In this document: positions 16,279 through 25,483 of the stretch, in pieces
Position numbering within the stretch: the stretch's first letter is position 1
How the letters are laid out: the number at the start of each line of letters is the position of its first letter
Program-made: the position numbers and the translations under genes
From: Pedobacter cryoconitis
GTDB lineage: Bacteria; Bacteroidota; Bacteroidia; Sphingobacteriales; Sphingobacteriaceae
Direction of reading: 5' to 3'
Assembly (NCBI RefSeq): GCF_014207135.1
Contig: NZ_JACHCC010000002.1
Span: 1 to 64,000 of the forward strand
DNA: 64,000 bases
The notes under the pieces: model-generated
What the model saw: only the letters and a program-made list of their open reading frames with translations
What the model was told of the DNA's origin: nothing
Databases searched by the model: none

Positions 16279-17175
16279 ATGCGTCTTTATCCTCAATTAA
16301 AATCTATCATCTGTGTTGCCGGGCTTTGTTTTAGCACTAACTTTCTTTTAGCCCAACATCGGCTGCTGCCTCAGATTCAACAAACAGCCGAATCAATACA
16401 TGCTCAAATTGGCATCAGTGCGCTAATTATAGAAACAGGGGATACTATAAACTTTCATCAGGAGCAGCGTTTTCCTATGCAAAGCACCTATAAATTTCCT
16501 ATCGCAATGGCTATTTTACATCTGGTAGATCAGGGTAAATTTACCTTAGAACAAAAGATCACGATAAATCAATCAGAGATTATTCCAAGAGGGGCGAGTG
16601 TTATCAGAGAAAAATACCCTCAGGGTGCAAGTCTTACTCTTGATGAGTTGCTACGGCTCAATATAGCTGAAAGTGATGGAACTGCCTGTGATGTATTAAT
16701 CCGGCTTGCTGGTGGTACTCAAAAGGTACAGGACTATATTAATAGTATTGGAATAAAGGATATGAGGATTTCAACTACCGAAATGGTACAGGTCTCAGAT
16801 GACTGGACTCAATATCAGAATTGGTCAACTCCAAACGCTATGACTGGGTTACTGAAGACATTTTATAAGGGGAATGTTCTTTCTAAAAATAGCCAGAGCA
16901 AACTCATAGAATGGATGATAGGATCAGTTCCGGGAAACAAACGTTTAAAAGGCGGTCTGCCTGCAAATGCAATTGTGGCACACAAGCCAGGAACTTCAGG
17001 CACTTTCAGAGGACTGACACGTGCCACCAATGATGTAGGCATTATTACTTTGCCTGATGGAAATCATCTTGCGATCAGTGTATTTGTATCTGATGCCTAT
17101 GGAACCACACAGGAAAGGGAAGGAGTAATTGCAGCAATTACCAAAATTATCTGGGATTATGCAGGTAATAAATAA
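16279..17175 (+). CDS. Class A beta-lactamase, subclass A2-like
   Basis: A 298-residue periplasmic enzyme with signal peptide (L-A-Q, about residue 26). The active-site motif S-T-Y-K is at 69-72, the second motif reads S-D-G (133-135) instead of the usual SDN, the omega-loop Glu is E169 in S-T-T-E-M, and the third motif is K-P-G-T-S-G (237-242) instead of KTG. The Q-Y-Q-N-W-S-T-P segment is characteristic of the PER/CfxA/VEB-like subclass A2. The enzyme should hydrolyse beta-lactams after acylation at S69, but both altered motifs line the substrate pocket, so activity and spectrum are open. Confidence 0.85.
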   Translation: MRLYPQLKSIICVAGLCFSTNFLLAQHRLLPQIQQTAESIHAQIGISALIIETGDTINFHQEQRFPMQSTYKFPIAMAILHLVDQGKFTLEQKITINQSEIIPRGASVIREKYPQGASLTLDELLRLNIAESDGTACDVLIRLAGGTQKVQDYINSIGIKDMRISTTEMVQVSDDWTQYQNWSTPNAMTGLLKTFYKGNVLSKNSQSKLIEWMIGSVPGNKRLKGGLPANAIVAHKPGTSGTFRGLTRATNDVGIITLPDGNHLAISVFVSDAYGTTQEREGVIAAITKIIWDYAGNK

Positions 17176-17186
17176 GAATTAGCAGA

Positions 17187-17633
17187 TTATTGTTGCAGCC
17201 TCACAAATTGAATATAATCTGTATTAACTGGTTTAATTTGGTGAATCTTCATTTCTTTAGCTATCTGTGCGCGGTGATAGGTACCATGATTAAAGACGTG
17301 CAGTAAAATATCATAAACAGATGTTTCATAACTGTCACCATTCGAGGTGGTGTACTTTAGAATGGGGGAGTCTGCCATTTCCAGGTATTCTATTTTTGAT
17401 AATGCATTTGCGGTTTCCTCAAGCAGCGCGCTACAGGTTTCAAGATCATTTACTTGCCAAACGGCTATATTCGGCGTAACGCCATTAATTCTGGAAACCC
17501 ATATCTTTTGCGCATTGACGATATGACTGAATAGTGAAATACATGATTCGGGAAGCGAATTGGAATTTGCGTTTAATGTATCTAGTAAAAGGGAGTTTGC
17601 CCAGTTGTTGTATTTGCAGAACTGCTTTAACAT
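17187..17633 (-). CDS. DinB-family protein
   Basis: A 148-residue four-helix-bundle protein of the DinB/DfsB superfamily. Histidines in H-I-V-N-A-Q and in H-V-F-N-H-G-T-Y-H-R-A-Q-I form the usual H-x3-H metal-binding arrangement. DinB-like proteins are metal-dependent thiol (bacillithiol or mycothiol) transferases or stress-response proteins. It is in tandem with a second DinB-like gene 42 bp upstream. Confidence 0.85.
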   Translation of the reverse strand: MLKQFCKYNNWANSLLLDTLNANSNSLPESCISLFSHIVNAQKIWVSRINGVTPNIAVWQVNDLETCSALLEETANALSKIEYLEMADSPILKYTTSNGDSYETSVYDILLHVFNHGTYHRAQIAKEMKIHQIKPVNTDYIQFVRLQQ

Positions 17634-17675
17634 TGTGAGTGTTTTATTTCTAAATGTAAGAAGATTATTGTAAAT

Positions 17676-18137
17676 CTAGGTCCATATACCTAACAAACGT
17701 CGGATGACTACAATTTCGGCAGTATGATAGGCATTATGATCTGCAATTTGAAGCGCTTCCCGCAGAATGCTTTGCCCAGTTCCATGCGGTATGGGTTCAT
17801 ATAGATCACGTTGCTGAATCAGCTCAATAAATGCCTTTAAATCATTATCAATCTGCTTCAGAGTTTTATCCCAACTGTTTTTGTCTGCCGGAGCAGCTTC
17901 TTTTGGCCAATATTCATCAGGCCACTTGGGCGATTTATAATTGCCGTCTTTGCTAAATTCCAGCATATCCAATTGGGCGATTCTAATGTGTTCAACAAGT
18001 TGCCAGATACTATAAGGTAAACCATGAGGCCTTTCTCCAAGTAGTGCAAAAGGAATATTTACAGTAGCCTTTTTTAATCCCACATGGGCGCCGCCACCAT
18101 TTAATAGTTTTTTAAGTTCTTCAATTAAGGGTTCCAT
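17676..18137 (-). CDS. DinB-like protein
   Basis: A 153-residue protein of the DinB superfamily. The metal-binding pattern is visible as W-Q-L-V-E-H-I-R and A-D-H-N-A-Y-H-T-A-E-I. The opening (G-G-A-H-V-G-L-K-K-A) is typical for the subgroup in Bacteroidota. Thiol-dependent detoxification is a family-level expectation. It is upstream of the second DinB gene and probably cotranscribed with it. Confidence 0.82.
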   Translation of the reverse strand: MEPLIEELKKLLNGGGAHVGLKKATVNIPFALLGERPHGLPYSIWQLVEHIRIAQLDMLEFSKDGNYKSPKWPDEYWPKEAAPADKNSWDKTLKQIDNDLKAFIELIQQRDLYEPIPHGTGQSILREALQIADHNAYHTAEIVVIRRLLGIWT

Positions 18138-18426
18138 TTTACAAATCTAAATATTTGTTATTAATATACTCGTAAATAGACAATTATACATCTGGAACTG
18201 TTTTAAATTCTTTGCGTATTTTTACGATTGTAAACTTAAAAAGATATATGAGCATCGCATACAGTATTGCTGTTATCGGTTCCTACTGCATTGGAATATT
18301 ACCCTAAGGTTGGCTTCGTTAAACAGGAAAGTAGTTTTATCTTGAACAGGGCAGAATGACAATAGACCACTCATAAAATTCCAATAAGTGACCGGACTTT
18401 TATATATTCACAATTTTAAAAAGACT

Positions 18427-19257
18427 ATGAAACTATCATCCATTATACAACCTGAGGAATTGGTTAAACTAGGTAAAAGCGATTTCATCCTTTTTGATGT
18501 AAGTGCAGGATCGAAACCAAGATATGATGAACAGCACTTAGATGGCGCCTTTTATCTGGATTTAAATACTGATCTGGCAGATATTAAGGATTTTGCAATC
18601 GGTGGCAGGCATCCGCTACCATCTTTTGAACATTTTGCCCGGCTTTTAGGTCTATACGGAGTTACAAAAGATACGCTTGTAATTGTTTATGATGATAAAA
18701 ACGGATCTAATGCAGCAGCAAGATTCTGGTGGATGTTAAAGTCAATAGGTCATGAAAAAGTTCAGGTTTTGAATGGTGGTTATAATGCTGCAATTAAAGC
18801 CGGCTTTGCTGTAAATGCCGTGGTTCCATCAGTGAAACCAGCAGAGCCAGACCAATTTACAGAATGGCAGTGGCCATTGGCAGAAATAGATGAAGTGGAG
18901 GCTGCTGGCAACAGTGATAATCACGTAATTATTGATGTTCGTGATGCAAATCGCTTTGCAGGTTTAACCGAGCCAATAGATTTAATTGCTGGTCATATAC
19001 CTAACGCTATAAATATACCTTTTACTGAGAATCTGGATGCTAATGGGGCTTTTTTCGCTCCTGAAATTCTAAAGGAGAAATATTCAAAAGCACTGGCTGA
19101 TTATAAAATTGAAAATGTGATTGTACATTGTGGTTCTGGGGTAACTGCCTGTCATACACTCCTGGCAATAGACTATGCTGGTTTAGAGATGCCAAAATTG
19201 TATGTTGGTAGTTGGAGCGAGTGGAGTAGAAATAACAAGAAAATGATCCTGGCCTAG
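18427..19257 (+). CDS. Sulfurtransferase (two-rhodanese-domain, SseA/MST-like)
   Basis: The ATG at 18427 (MKLSSIIQ) gives 276 residues; the longer frame from 18388 lacks homologous sequence. It has two rhodanese domains: an inactive N-terminal one and a catalytic C-terminal one with C-G-S-G-V-T-A, whose Cys (residue 235 counted from the 18427 start) takes the persulfide. The CG[S/T]GVTA loop is that of 3-mercaptopyruvate sulfurtransferases rather than thiosulfate-specific enzymes. The N-terminal G-G-R-H-P-L-P segment is also conserved. It is cytosolic, and the gene for a secreted protein follows after 23 bp. Confidence 0.88.
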   Translation: MKLSSIIQPEELVKLGKSDFILFDVSAGSKPRYDEQHLDGAFYLDLNTDLADIKDFAIGGRHPLPSFEHFARLLGLYGVTKDTLVIVYDDKNGSNAAARFWWMLKSIGHEKVQVLNGGYNAAIKAGFAVNAVVPSVKPAEPDQFTEWQWPLAEIDEVEAAGNSDNHVIIDVRDANRFAGLTEPIDLIAGHIPNAINIPFTENLDANGAFFAPEILKEKYSKALADYKIENVIVHCGSGVTACHTLLAIDYAGLEMPKLYVGSWSEWSRNNKKMILA

Positions 19258-19280
19258 TAAATTAAACAACAATCTTCATT

Positions 19281-20183
19281 TTGAGAGCAATTACATATAT
19301 AAAACACGTCTTTATGCTAAGCATTTTAGTATTCAGCTGTGGATTGGCCAAAGCTCAGTCTAATAGAGAAGATATAGAAATACAGTGGCCTAAAACTGAT
19401 GGGTGGGAACTTGATAAAATATTATCTACCCAAACCGATTTTTCTCATCGTCGTCAAAAATGGAACCTTAAACAGGATAAGAAGGAAAGCTGGCAAAAAA
19501 TGGTGATGATATTGAATGATGACATCACAAAAAATACGAAGCCTCAGGACAGCCTTAATATTTTACCTGACTTATCAACTGATAAAGGCATCCGTTTTAA
19601 ACTCCTGGCGGAAAATAAAAACACTCCCTTTCCCTATAAACTGATCAGTATGGAAAACCGAACACTTAAATTGGAGCAAACACCCATTTCTACACTGGTT
19701 TACATTAAAGATGGCAAAACCTGCAGGCATCTTGTGCTTGTTTCAATGAGGACATCAGAATTTCCAGCAGATTTCTTGAAGGAATGGTCGGAAATCCTCC
19801 TGAACAGCCAGATCATTTCATCAAAAGAAGGAAACTTTGAATACACAGATGATGCCTATCTTGATATAAAGGAAACAAATGGGGTAGATTCATTTTATAT
19901 TAATGCCAATTTTACTTCAAATCAGCTTCAACATCTGCTTAAAGGGCAATCTGCTAAAATTGTTATAGATAACTTTCCAGAACTTACTCTTTCTGGTAAA
20001 GTATTGGAGATCAACAGTAAAATAAAAAGTGAATTTGCACTTACTTCACCCAATACCAATACCGGGAATTTTGTAAAAATGGTTGAAAGATTTTTGGTGA
20101 TCATTAAAGTTGAAATACCCTCAGGAGTTAGGGAAAAACTTAAAAATAGCATGAGCTGTACTGTCACTGTAGCCACAAAATAA
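19281..20183 (+). CDS. Secreted protein with an EmrA/HlyD-type C-terminal domain
   Basis: The frame starts with TTG at 19281; that start gives a full signal peptide (R and K residues before the hydrophobic core, ending L-A-K-A-Q), whereas the ATG at 19314 would leave almost no basic region. Residues about 1-180 are unrecognised. The last 100 residues look like the beta-barrel of membrane-fusion proteins: G-Q-S-A-K-I-V-I-D, then L-S-G-K-V-L-E-I, then T-G-N-F-V-K-M-V-E-R-F, as in EmrA. No lipoyl/biotinyl hairpin or transmembrane anchor and no exporter gene is adjacent, so this is an orphan adaptor-like domain. Function unknown. Confidence 0.6.
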   Translation: MRAITYIKHVFMLSILVFSCGLAKAQSNREDIEIQWPKTDGWELDKILSTQTDFSHRRQKWNLKQDKKESWQKMVMILNDDITKNTKPQDSLNILPDLSTDKGIRFKLLAENKNTPFPYKLISMENRTLKLEQTPISTLVYIKDGKTCRHLVLVSMRTSEFPADFLKEWSEILLNSQIISSKEGNFEYTDDAYLDIKETNGVDSFYINANFTSNQLQHLLKGQSAKIVIDNFPELTLSGKVLEINSKIKSEFALTSPNTNTGNFVKMVERFLVIIKVEIPSGVREKLKNSMSCTVTVATK

Positions 20184-20193
20184 AAAAGAATTA

Positions 20194-20874
20194 TCAATAG
20201 TTCATTGCCTCTAAAAAGCCTTTTTTGTACAAAGGCCCAATAGGGATAAAGGATTGATTGCTAAGTATCAAATTGTTCTCAACAATGCGTTGCACATGGC
20301 TCTTGTTAACAATGTATGAACGATGAGCCTGTAAGAAATGGCTTGCGTTAAGCTGTCCAAGTATGCCCTTCAAAGTTTGGTATACCAAATAGAATTTCTC
20401 GTTTGTATAGAGTTTCACATAATCTTTGCTGCCTTCTATATATATAATGTCTTGTTGTTTAAGATTGAGCAGGCTTTGGCCATCCTTAATCAGTAAGTAG
20501 TTGATTTGCAGCTCTTCGGTTGGCATATTTGATAGCCCGGCTTTATTTACTGCTTTTATAAATCGCTCGTACGAAAACGGCTTTAACAGATAATCAACAG
20601 CGTCGAGTTCGTAACTCTCAAAGGCATATTGCTTGTAAGCTGTGGTAAAAATAGTCTTCGGTTTGGTAATCAGAGCCTTCAAAAAGTGTAATCCGTTAAC
20701 TAGTGGCATTTCAATATCTAAAAACAGCAAGTCCACTTTATGATTGCTTAAATATTCAAATGCTTCAACAGCATTTCTAAAAGAAGCCAGATGTTGCAGG
20801 CCTGGCGTTTGGTCAATATAGTGTTCCAATACCTGATGGGCTATTGGCTCGTCGTCTATGATGATGCAGTTCAT
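20194..20874 (-). CDS. LytTR-type response regulator
   Basis: A 226-residue regulator: an N-terminal receiver (I-I-D-D-E at the start, phospho-acceptor D53 in L-F-L-D-I-E-M-P, K in L-L-K-P-F) and a C-terminal LytTR DNA-binding domain (E-G-S-K-D-Y-V-K-L-Y, then F-L-Q-A-H-R-S-Y-I-V-N). It overlaps the 3' end of the sensor kinase gene by four bases (ATGA), so the two form a coupled two-component system. Confidence 0.93.
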   Translation of the reverse strand: MNCIIIDDEPIAHQVLEHYIDQTPGLQHLASFRNAVEAFEYLSNHKVDLLFLDIEMPLVNGLHFLKALITKPKTIFTTAYKQYAFESYELDAVDYLLKPFSYERFIKAVNKAGLSNMPTEELQINYLLIKDGQSLLNLKQQDIIYIEGSKDYVKLYTNEKFYLVYQTLKGILGQLNASHFLQAHRSYIVNKSHVQRIVENNLILSNQSFIPIGPLYKKGFLEAMNY

Positions 20875-21923
20875 TGGCGTTTTAAAATTACAGTTGCCAT
20901 ATATTGTTCATTTTCTTCACTTAAAATCAGACGGTGCCGATTTGGATAATAAAGTTCCAATCTTTTTTTAATATTAACCAGACCAATACCGCCCACTTTT
21001 TTTGTGTTAAAATTGGGAATTGCCTGTAATTTATCATTTTTAATGGTGAAGATAATCTCTTCTGGTGTTACCTGTAAATGAGCAAGGACTGAGGCCTGAT
21101 CTTCCAGTTTATGCCTGCCATGTTTAAAGCTGTTCTCTACCAGGGGTAAAAACAGCAAAGGAGGGATTTTAATAGTCTCGTCAACTGCCGGTGCCTCGAA
21201 TACGATACTGGCTTTGGGGAATTTTTGCTGTTCCAGTTCAAAGTAGCCCTTCAAAAAGTCAATTTCTTCTTGCAGGTTTACTTCTTCCTGATCACAATCG
21301 TACAAAATATACTGCATCATCTGCGAAAGCAACAAGATAAAACGTGGCGTTTCTTTAGATCGCACCAGGCTCAGTCCATACAAACTATTCAGGGTATTGA
21401 ACAAAAAATGAGGCTGCAATTGGGTTTTAAGCATATTCAATTGGAGATGCAGGTTGTCGGTTTCAGATTGGTGGCGTTTGATCTCATTCTGAGAAGAAAA
21501 CCTAGCCAGTCCAATACATAAGAAGGCAATCAGATCGGTCAGCATCATGTTCCAATCCCAGAGTTGGTAAGCAGATTTGAAAAATACATTCACCACTGTG
21601 CCTTTTGTGAATTGATTAAAGATCCATGAAACAGCCAGGTTGTTATAAGGGATGACCAGTAAAAAATAAGCTATGGTAATTAAAAACAGCCACAAATACT
21701 TTTTACGTTGTAGGAAATAGGGAATAAGCCAACGGTAATAAGGGATGACTAACAAAGTTGAGCAAATACTGTATAAACAAATCTCCAGATAAGGGAAATC
21801 ATTATTGGGAGTATGAGGTAACCTGGCATGGTCTAAGTAAAAGGAATATTTATAGCAAGCAACATAAAGCAGCCAGATGATCAATTCAAAAAAAAGAGGA
21901 AAGGTTAATCCGGGTTTCTTCAT
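20871..21923 (-). CDS. LytS-like sensor histidine kinase
   Basis: The start at 21923 (MKKPGLTF) gives 350 residues; the longer frame to 22007 is unlikely. The N-terminal half has about four membrane helices. The His_kinase domain has the phospho-acceptor in L-Q-P-H-F-L-F-N-T-L-N-S-L, followed by an ATPase domain with V-E-N-S-F-K-H-G and G-G-I-G-L-V-N. This YpdA/LytS-type architecture pairs with LytTR regulators in Bacteroidota. Signal unknown. Divergent from the erythromycin-esterase-like gene, with a 178-bp gap. Confidence 0.92.
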   Translation of the reverse strand: MKKPGLTFPLFFELIIWLLYVACYKYSFYLDHARLPHTPNNDFPYLEICLYSICSTLLVIPYYRWLIPYFLQRKKYLWLFLITIAYFLLVIPYNNLAVSWIFNQFTKGTVVNVFFKSAYQLWDWNMMLTDLIAFLCIGLARFSSQNEIKRHQSETDNLHLQLNMLKTQLQPHFLFNTLNSLYGLSLVRSKETPRFILLLSQMMQYILYDCDQEEVNLQEEIDFLKGYFELEQQKFPKASIVFEAPAVDETIKIPPLLFLPLVENSFKHGRHKLEDQASVLAHLQVTPEEIIFTIKNDKLQAIPNFNTKKVGGIGLVNIKKRLELYYPNRHRLILSEENEQYMATVILKRQ

Positions 21924-22100
21924 GATGAATCTAAAGTCGTAATATTTATTGATTATGAACAGCGTGTTTTCGACCAGAGCCTGTTTTTGCACGACTAAAA
22001 AAATCAATCCGGATTTGATAGGCCACTCTTGACGTTCGGTCGAATAATGGACAGGGGAGCATTTTTTTTGTGTTGATTTGCTTCATCAAAAAACAAAAAC

Positions 22101-23378
22101 ATGAAAACAACATTTCCAATCTTTATTGCAATACTCTGTTTGTCGGTAAACAGCCGGGCACAAAAAGCTACTGGTCAAAATAATGTACAGGACCTATATC
22201 AGGTTGACATGACCAATCAAAAAAAATTCATCAGCGAAGCTAAACCTTTGATTGAGCAAATGAGCCAGAAAAGAATAGTAGCCCTGGGTGAAGGTACACA
22301 TGGTACTGCCGAATTTTATAGACTGCGTTACTGGATCACCCGTGAACTGATCGAGAAAAAAGGCTTTACGCATATTGCCCTTGAAAATGACTTGAGCGAT
22401 GGTTTGTTATTGAACGAAGGACTCAATAGTGAAGCAGATTTAAATACTCTTATGAAAAAACGTTTGTTGAGCATCTGGCAAAATGAAGAAACTAAAGAAT
22501 TGCTTACCTGGGTAAGGAGCTATAATCAAACCCACAAGAAGAGGGTTAGCATTGACGGTATCGACTTTGTTTACATCAATGTAGATATTGAAGCCTTGCA
22601 AAAAGTATTAGCTAATCAGACCTCGTTTCTGGCCAGTGTTGAGCAACTCAAAGCACCAGCCTCTTTACAGGATGAAGTTTGGGAAGCGATGAATGTAAAA
22701 GACAGTAAGATTGACTTTAAAGCAATGGGTGAAAGTAGTTATAAAGGCTATTTAATGGCTGATAGCCTTGATCAAAGGATTAATGCTTCTGGTTTGTCCA
22801 TGCAAGTTAAATCAGCAAGTCATTTGATTATTTTGAATATTAAACAGGCCTTTGCTCCGTTTTATCATCAATTCACCAAAACGGATGAGCCAAGCCGCGA
22901 TGTGAATATGGCTGTTAATGTCGCCGAAATTCTAAAGAATTCGAATGATAAAATGATTATTTGGGCGCACAATGCCCATGTAGCCAAAACAGGTATTTAC
23001 GACAATGAAGTAGGTGGCATGGGCGGAGAAATTATCAAACATTTTCCTGGGCAGTATTTTGTAATGGGTACAGGCACTGCTATGGGGACTTTTGCGGCCA
23101 CCGAGCAATCACGCGATAGCTATACCAATCCGATGAAAGCCTATCCTTTAGAAAAAACAGTTGCTGATTCATGGGAAACTCAATTTCTGGCACTGAACAA
23201 ACCTGCTTTCTATTTCTTTCCTGCCATCTACAATAGCAAAAATGATGTAAAACCTATGCGTTTTATTGGTTACGGCCCAAAAAGTGATCCAGGTACTAAC
23301 GACAAAACCAACATCAGCAAACACTTCGATGCCTTTCTGTTCATTAGCAATTCAACTGCAGCCACTCCTTTAAAATAG
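22101..23378 (+). CDS. Secreted erythromycin-esterase family hydrolase
   Basis: A 425-residue protein with a Sec signal peptide (R-A-Q). The erythromycin-esterase signature is clear: A-L-G-E-G-T-H-G-T-A-E-F, later I-A-L-E-N-D, I-D-G-I-D-F, and W-A-H-N-A-H-V. EreA/B use the His/Glu set in these motifs for macrolide lactone hydrolysis, but most family members in environmental Bacteroidota have untested substrates. It is transcribed divergently from the LytS/LytTR pair, which may regulate it. Confidence 0.85.
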   Translation: MKTTFPIFIAILCLSVNSRAQKATGQNNVQDLYQVDMTNQKKFISEAKPLIEQMSQKRIVALGEGTHGTAEFYRLRYWITRELIEKKGFTHIALENDLSDGLLLNEGLNSEADLNTLMKKRLLSIWQNEETKELLTWVRSYNQTHKKRVSIDGIDFVYINVDIEALQKVLANQTSFLASVEQLKAPASLQDEVWEAMNVKDSKIDFKAMGESSYKGYLMADSLDQRINASGLSMQVKSASHLIILNIKQAFAPFYHQFTKTDEPSRDVNMAVNVAEILKNSNDKMIIWAHNAHVAKTGIYDNEVGGMGGEIIKHFPGQYFVMGTGTAMGTFAATEQSRDSYTNPMKAYPLEKTVADSWETQFLALNKPAFYFFPAIYNSKNDVKPMRFIGYGPKSDPGTNDKTNISKHFDAFLFISNSTAATPLK

Positions 23379-23386
23379 CGCTCAAA

Positions 23387-23740
23387 TTAATACTTTTTTA
23401 GCCCCCAATGATGCAAATCATCAATTATCTGCAATAATTCCATACCCTTTAGGGTTGGGGTATAGATGATCTTCATGGGGGCTTTTTCTTCTACTATAGT
23501 CTTTTCAATCAGTTGGTCTGCTACCAGCTCTGAAAGCCGTTTACCCAATATTTGATCTGATAGGCTAGGAAAAGCATTTTTGAGCAGGCTAAACTGACGT
23601 GCGTCTCGGGCTATACTGTGTAAGATCTGCATTTTCCATCTGGCACTGATGTTTCGTAAGACCTCGTTAACCTCACATTTACAGCTTAATACCACCAAAT
23701 TATTGGCATTCGATGTTCCCGGTTTTAGTTTGCTTGACAT
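23387..23740 (-). CDS. HxlR-type transcriptional regulator
   Basis: A 117-residue winged-helix regulator with the HxlR pattern: C-x-C-E-V-N-E-V-L at the N-terminus, R-W-K-M-Q-I-L-H, then L-S-D-Q-I-L-G-K-R-L-S-E-L as recognition helix and Y-x-x-T-x-K-G wing. These sense quinones, aldehydes or thiol stress through N-terminal Cys residues; here two Cys are in a C-K-C pair. Divergent from the alpha/beta hydrolase gene with an operator candidate between them. Confidence 0.9.
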   Translation of the reverse strand: MSSKLKPGTSNANNLVVLSCKCEVNEVLRNISARWKMQILHSIARDARQFSLLKNAFPSLSDQILGKRLSELVADQLIEKTIVEEKAPMKIIYTPTLKGMELLQIIDDLHHWGLKKY

Positions 23741-23756
23741 AGTTAATAAGGATTGA

Positions 23757-23776
23757 AACTCACTTTAGGGTGAGTT
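23757..23776. promoter_or_regulatory. Palindromic operator candidate for the HxlR regulator
   Basis: AACTCAC (23757-23763) and GTGAGTT (23770-23776) form a perfect inverted repeat with a six-base spacer, 17 bp upstream of the regulator start and 53 bp upstream of the hydrolase start. The position between the divergent genes is what a shared operator would occupy. Confidence 0.6.
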
Positions 23777-23828
23777 ATTGTATGGCCAGTTACGCAGAGC
23801 GACATTTGCTTTCACAAAATAAATCATT

Positions 23829-24632
23829 ATGAAAATGAAATTAATTAATGCAAAGTCATTTTACTTCCTGTTAGTTCTACTACTCTTTGTTTCCAGGGTT
23901 AATGCCCAACCAACAGATAAACCGCCTGTTTTTGTGTTAGTACATGGTGCCTTTCACGGAGGCTGGTGCTGGCAAAAAGTGAGTAAACAACTGCGTGCAA
24001 ATGGAGATGTTGTTTATACTCCAACTTTGAGCGGCCTGGGAGAGCATAGAAACACTTTAAATAGCAAGATTGATCTGAATACTCATATTACTGATATTAT
24101 CAATCTGATCCTGTCGGAAGACCTGCACAATGTCATTCTGGTTGGTCATAGTTATGCCGGTGCCGTGATTGCTGGTGTTGCAGACAGTATCCCGGAAAGA
24201 TTGTCAAAACTGGTGTTTCTTGATGCCATGCTAATGAAAAATGGGCAAAGCGCGCTTGATGTAAGTCCGAAGGATATCCGCGGGAACTTTATTAAATCTG
24301 CAACTCAATTTGACAAGGGGTTAAGCCTTCCGTTTATGTCGGCAGAGATCTTTGGTGTGACAGATGTAGATGATGCTAAATGGGTGAATGAACGTTTAAC
24401 AAATCAGCCATTCAGAACTTTCACGCAACCGTTAGTACTCAAACATCCGTATGGTAATCAGCTACCACTTACTTATATTGCCTGTACGAGTCCTGAACTG
24501 CGTGCCATTCAGTTATTTGCAGATGAGGCAAAGGCCAGTAAGGACTGGAAGTATCTGGAGCTGAAAACAGGACATGATGCTATGATAACTGTACCAGCTG
24601 AACTTGCCAAAATGCTGGAATCGTTAGAATGA
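23829..24632 (+). CDS. Secreted alpha/beta hydrolase
   Basis: A 267-residue alpha/beta-fold hydrolase with a signal peptide ending at about N-A-Q (residue 27). The oxyanion H-G-A-F-H-G-G is at 39-45, the nucleophile is S108 in V-G-H-S-Y-A-G, and the general-base His lies near the end in T-G-H-D-A-M. The pattern resembles the plant methyl-esterase/hydroxynitrile lyase subgroup. It is controlled probably by the divergent HxlR protein. Substrate unknown. Confidence 0.85.
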   Translation: MKMKLINAKSFYFLLVLLLFVSRVNAQPTDKPPVFVLVHGAFHGGWCWQKVSKQLRANGDVVYTPTLSGLGEHRNTLNSKIDLNTHITDIINLILSEDLHNVILVGHSYAGAVIAGVADSIPERLSKLVFLDAMLMKNGQSALDVSPKDIRGNFIKSATQFDKGLSLPFMSAEIFGVTDVDDAKWVNERLTNQPFRTFTQPLVLKHPYGNQLPLTYIACTSPELRAIQLFADEAKASKDWKYLELKTGHDAMITVPAELAKMLESLE

Positions 24633-24756
24633 GTTTAAACCAAATATTTTGATGAATAGCCCTATAAACACTGAACAAAATTGATTTTTTCTTTGTTATA
24701 GATTGTGGTTACCGCTTTCATATTTTTTTTAAAAACCATTAATCAAAAATCATAAT

Positions 24757-25431
24757 ATGAAAAAAGCAAATGTTGTTTTTGTCCACGGGCTCTGGGCTGA
24801 TGGATCTAGTTGGAATGCTATTATTCCTACTCTTTTAAATGAAGGATATGAGGTAGTCTCAGTGCAGAATCCGTTAACCACTCTGGCTGATGATGTCGCT
24901 GCAACGAACCGTGTGCTATCGAGGCTCGAAGGCCCTACGATTCTGGTTGGGCATTCGTGGGGTGGATTTGTAATTACTGCTGCTGGGAATCACCCGAATG
25001 TTAGCGGGTTGGTTTATGTAGCCGCTATGGCTCCTGATGAAGGAGAAACATTAGGTGAACTCTCTGAAAAATACCCGGCACCGGCTTCTCTGCATCTTTC
25101 TGTTGAAGATGGATATGTATGGCTAAGTAAAGAGGGGGTACAAAAACATTTTGCCGGAGATGTTCCAGATAGTGAGGCTGCATTAATCTACAGTACCCAG
25201 GGGCCAGCTGCATTGGCTCTGTTTGGAGACAAAATGACTAACCCTGCATGGAAGAGCAAACCGAGTTGGTATATTTTGGCGAAGAATGACCATACGATCA
25301 ATCCAGAATTAGAACGCATTATGGCAAATAGGATGGGGGCCAAATTAACGGAACTGGAGAGCAGTCACGTTCCGATGATTTCTCAGCCTGAAGCGGTACT
25401 GAAAGTGATTAGAGAGGCAGCAAATGCTTAA
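24757..25431 (+). CDS. Alpha/beta hydrolase, cytosolic
   Basis: A 224-residue alpha/beta hydrolase without signal peptide. The opening V-F-V-H-G-L-W-A-D-G-S-S-W-N is the oxyanion loop, S67 in V-G-H-S-W-G-G the nucleophile, and H in S-S-H-V-P-M the catalytic base. The family is that of small esterases common in soil bacteria. It follows the secreted hydrolase after 124 bp and has its own terminator downstream. Confidence 0.88.
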   Translation: MKKANVVFVHGLWADGSSWNAIIPTLLNEGYEVVSVQNPLTTLADDVAATNRVLSRLEGPTILVGHSWGGFVITAAGNHPNVSGLVYVAAMAPDEGETLGELSEKYPAPASLHLSVEDGYVWLSKEGVQKHFAGDVPDSEAALIYSTQGPAALALFGDKMTNPAWKSKPSWYILAKNDHTINPELERIMANRMGAKLTELESSHVPMISQPEAVLKVIREAANA

Positions 25432-25452
25432 AAATACTAAAGTCAAAAATAT

Positions 25453-25480
25453 AGCCTCAGATTTATCTGGGGCTTTTTCT
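25453..25480 (+). terminator. Rho-independent terminator
   Basis: AGCCTCAGA (25453-25461) pairs with TCTGGGGCT (25466-25474), one G-U pair, followed by five T residues. It ends the hydrolase gene. Confidence 0.85.
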
Positions 25481-25483
25481 TGC

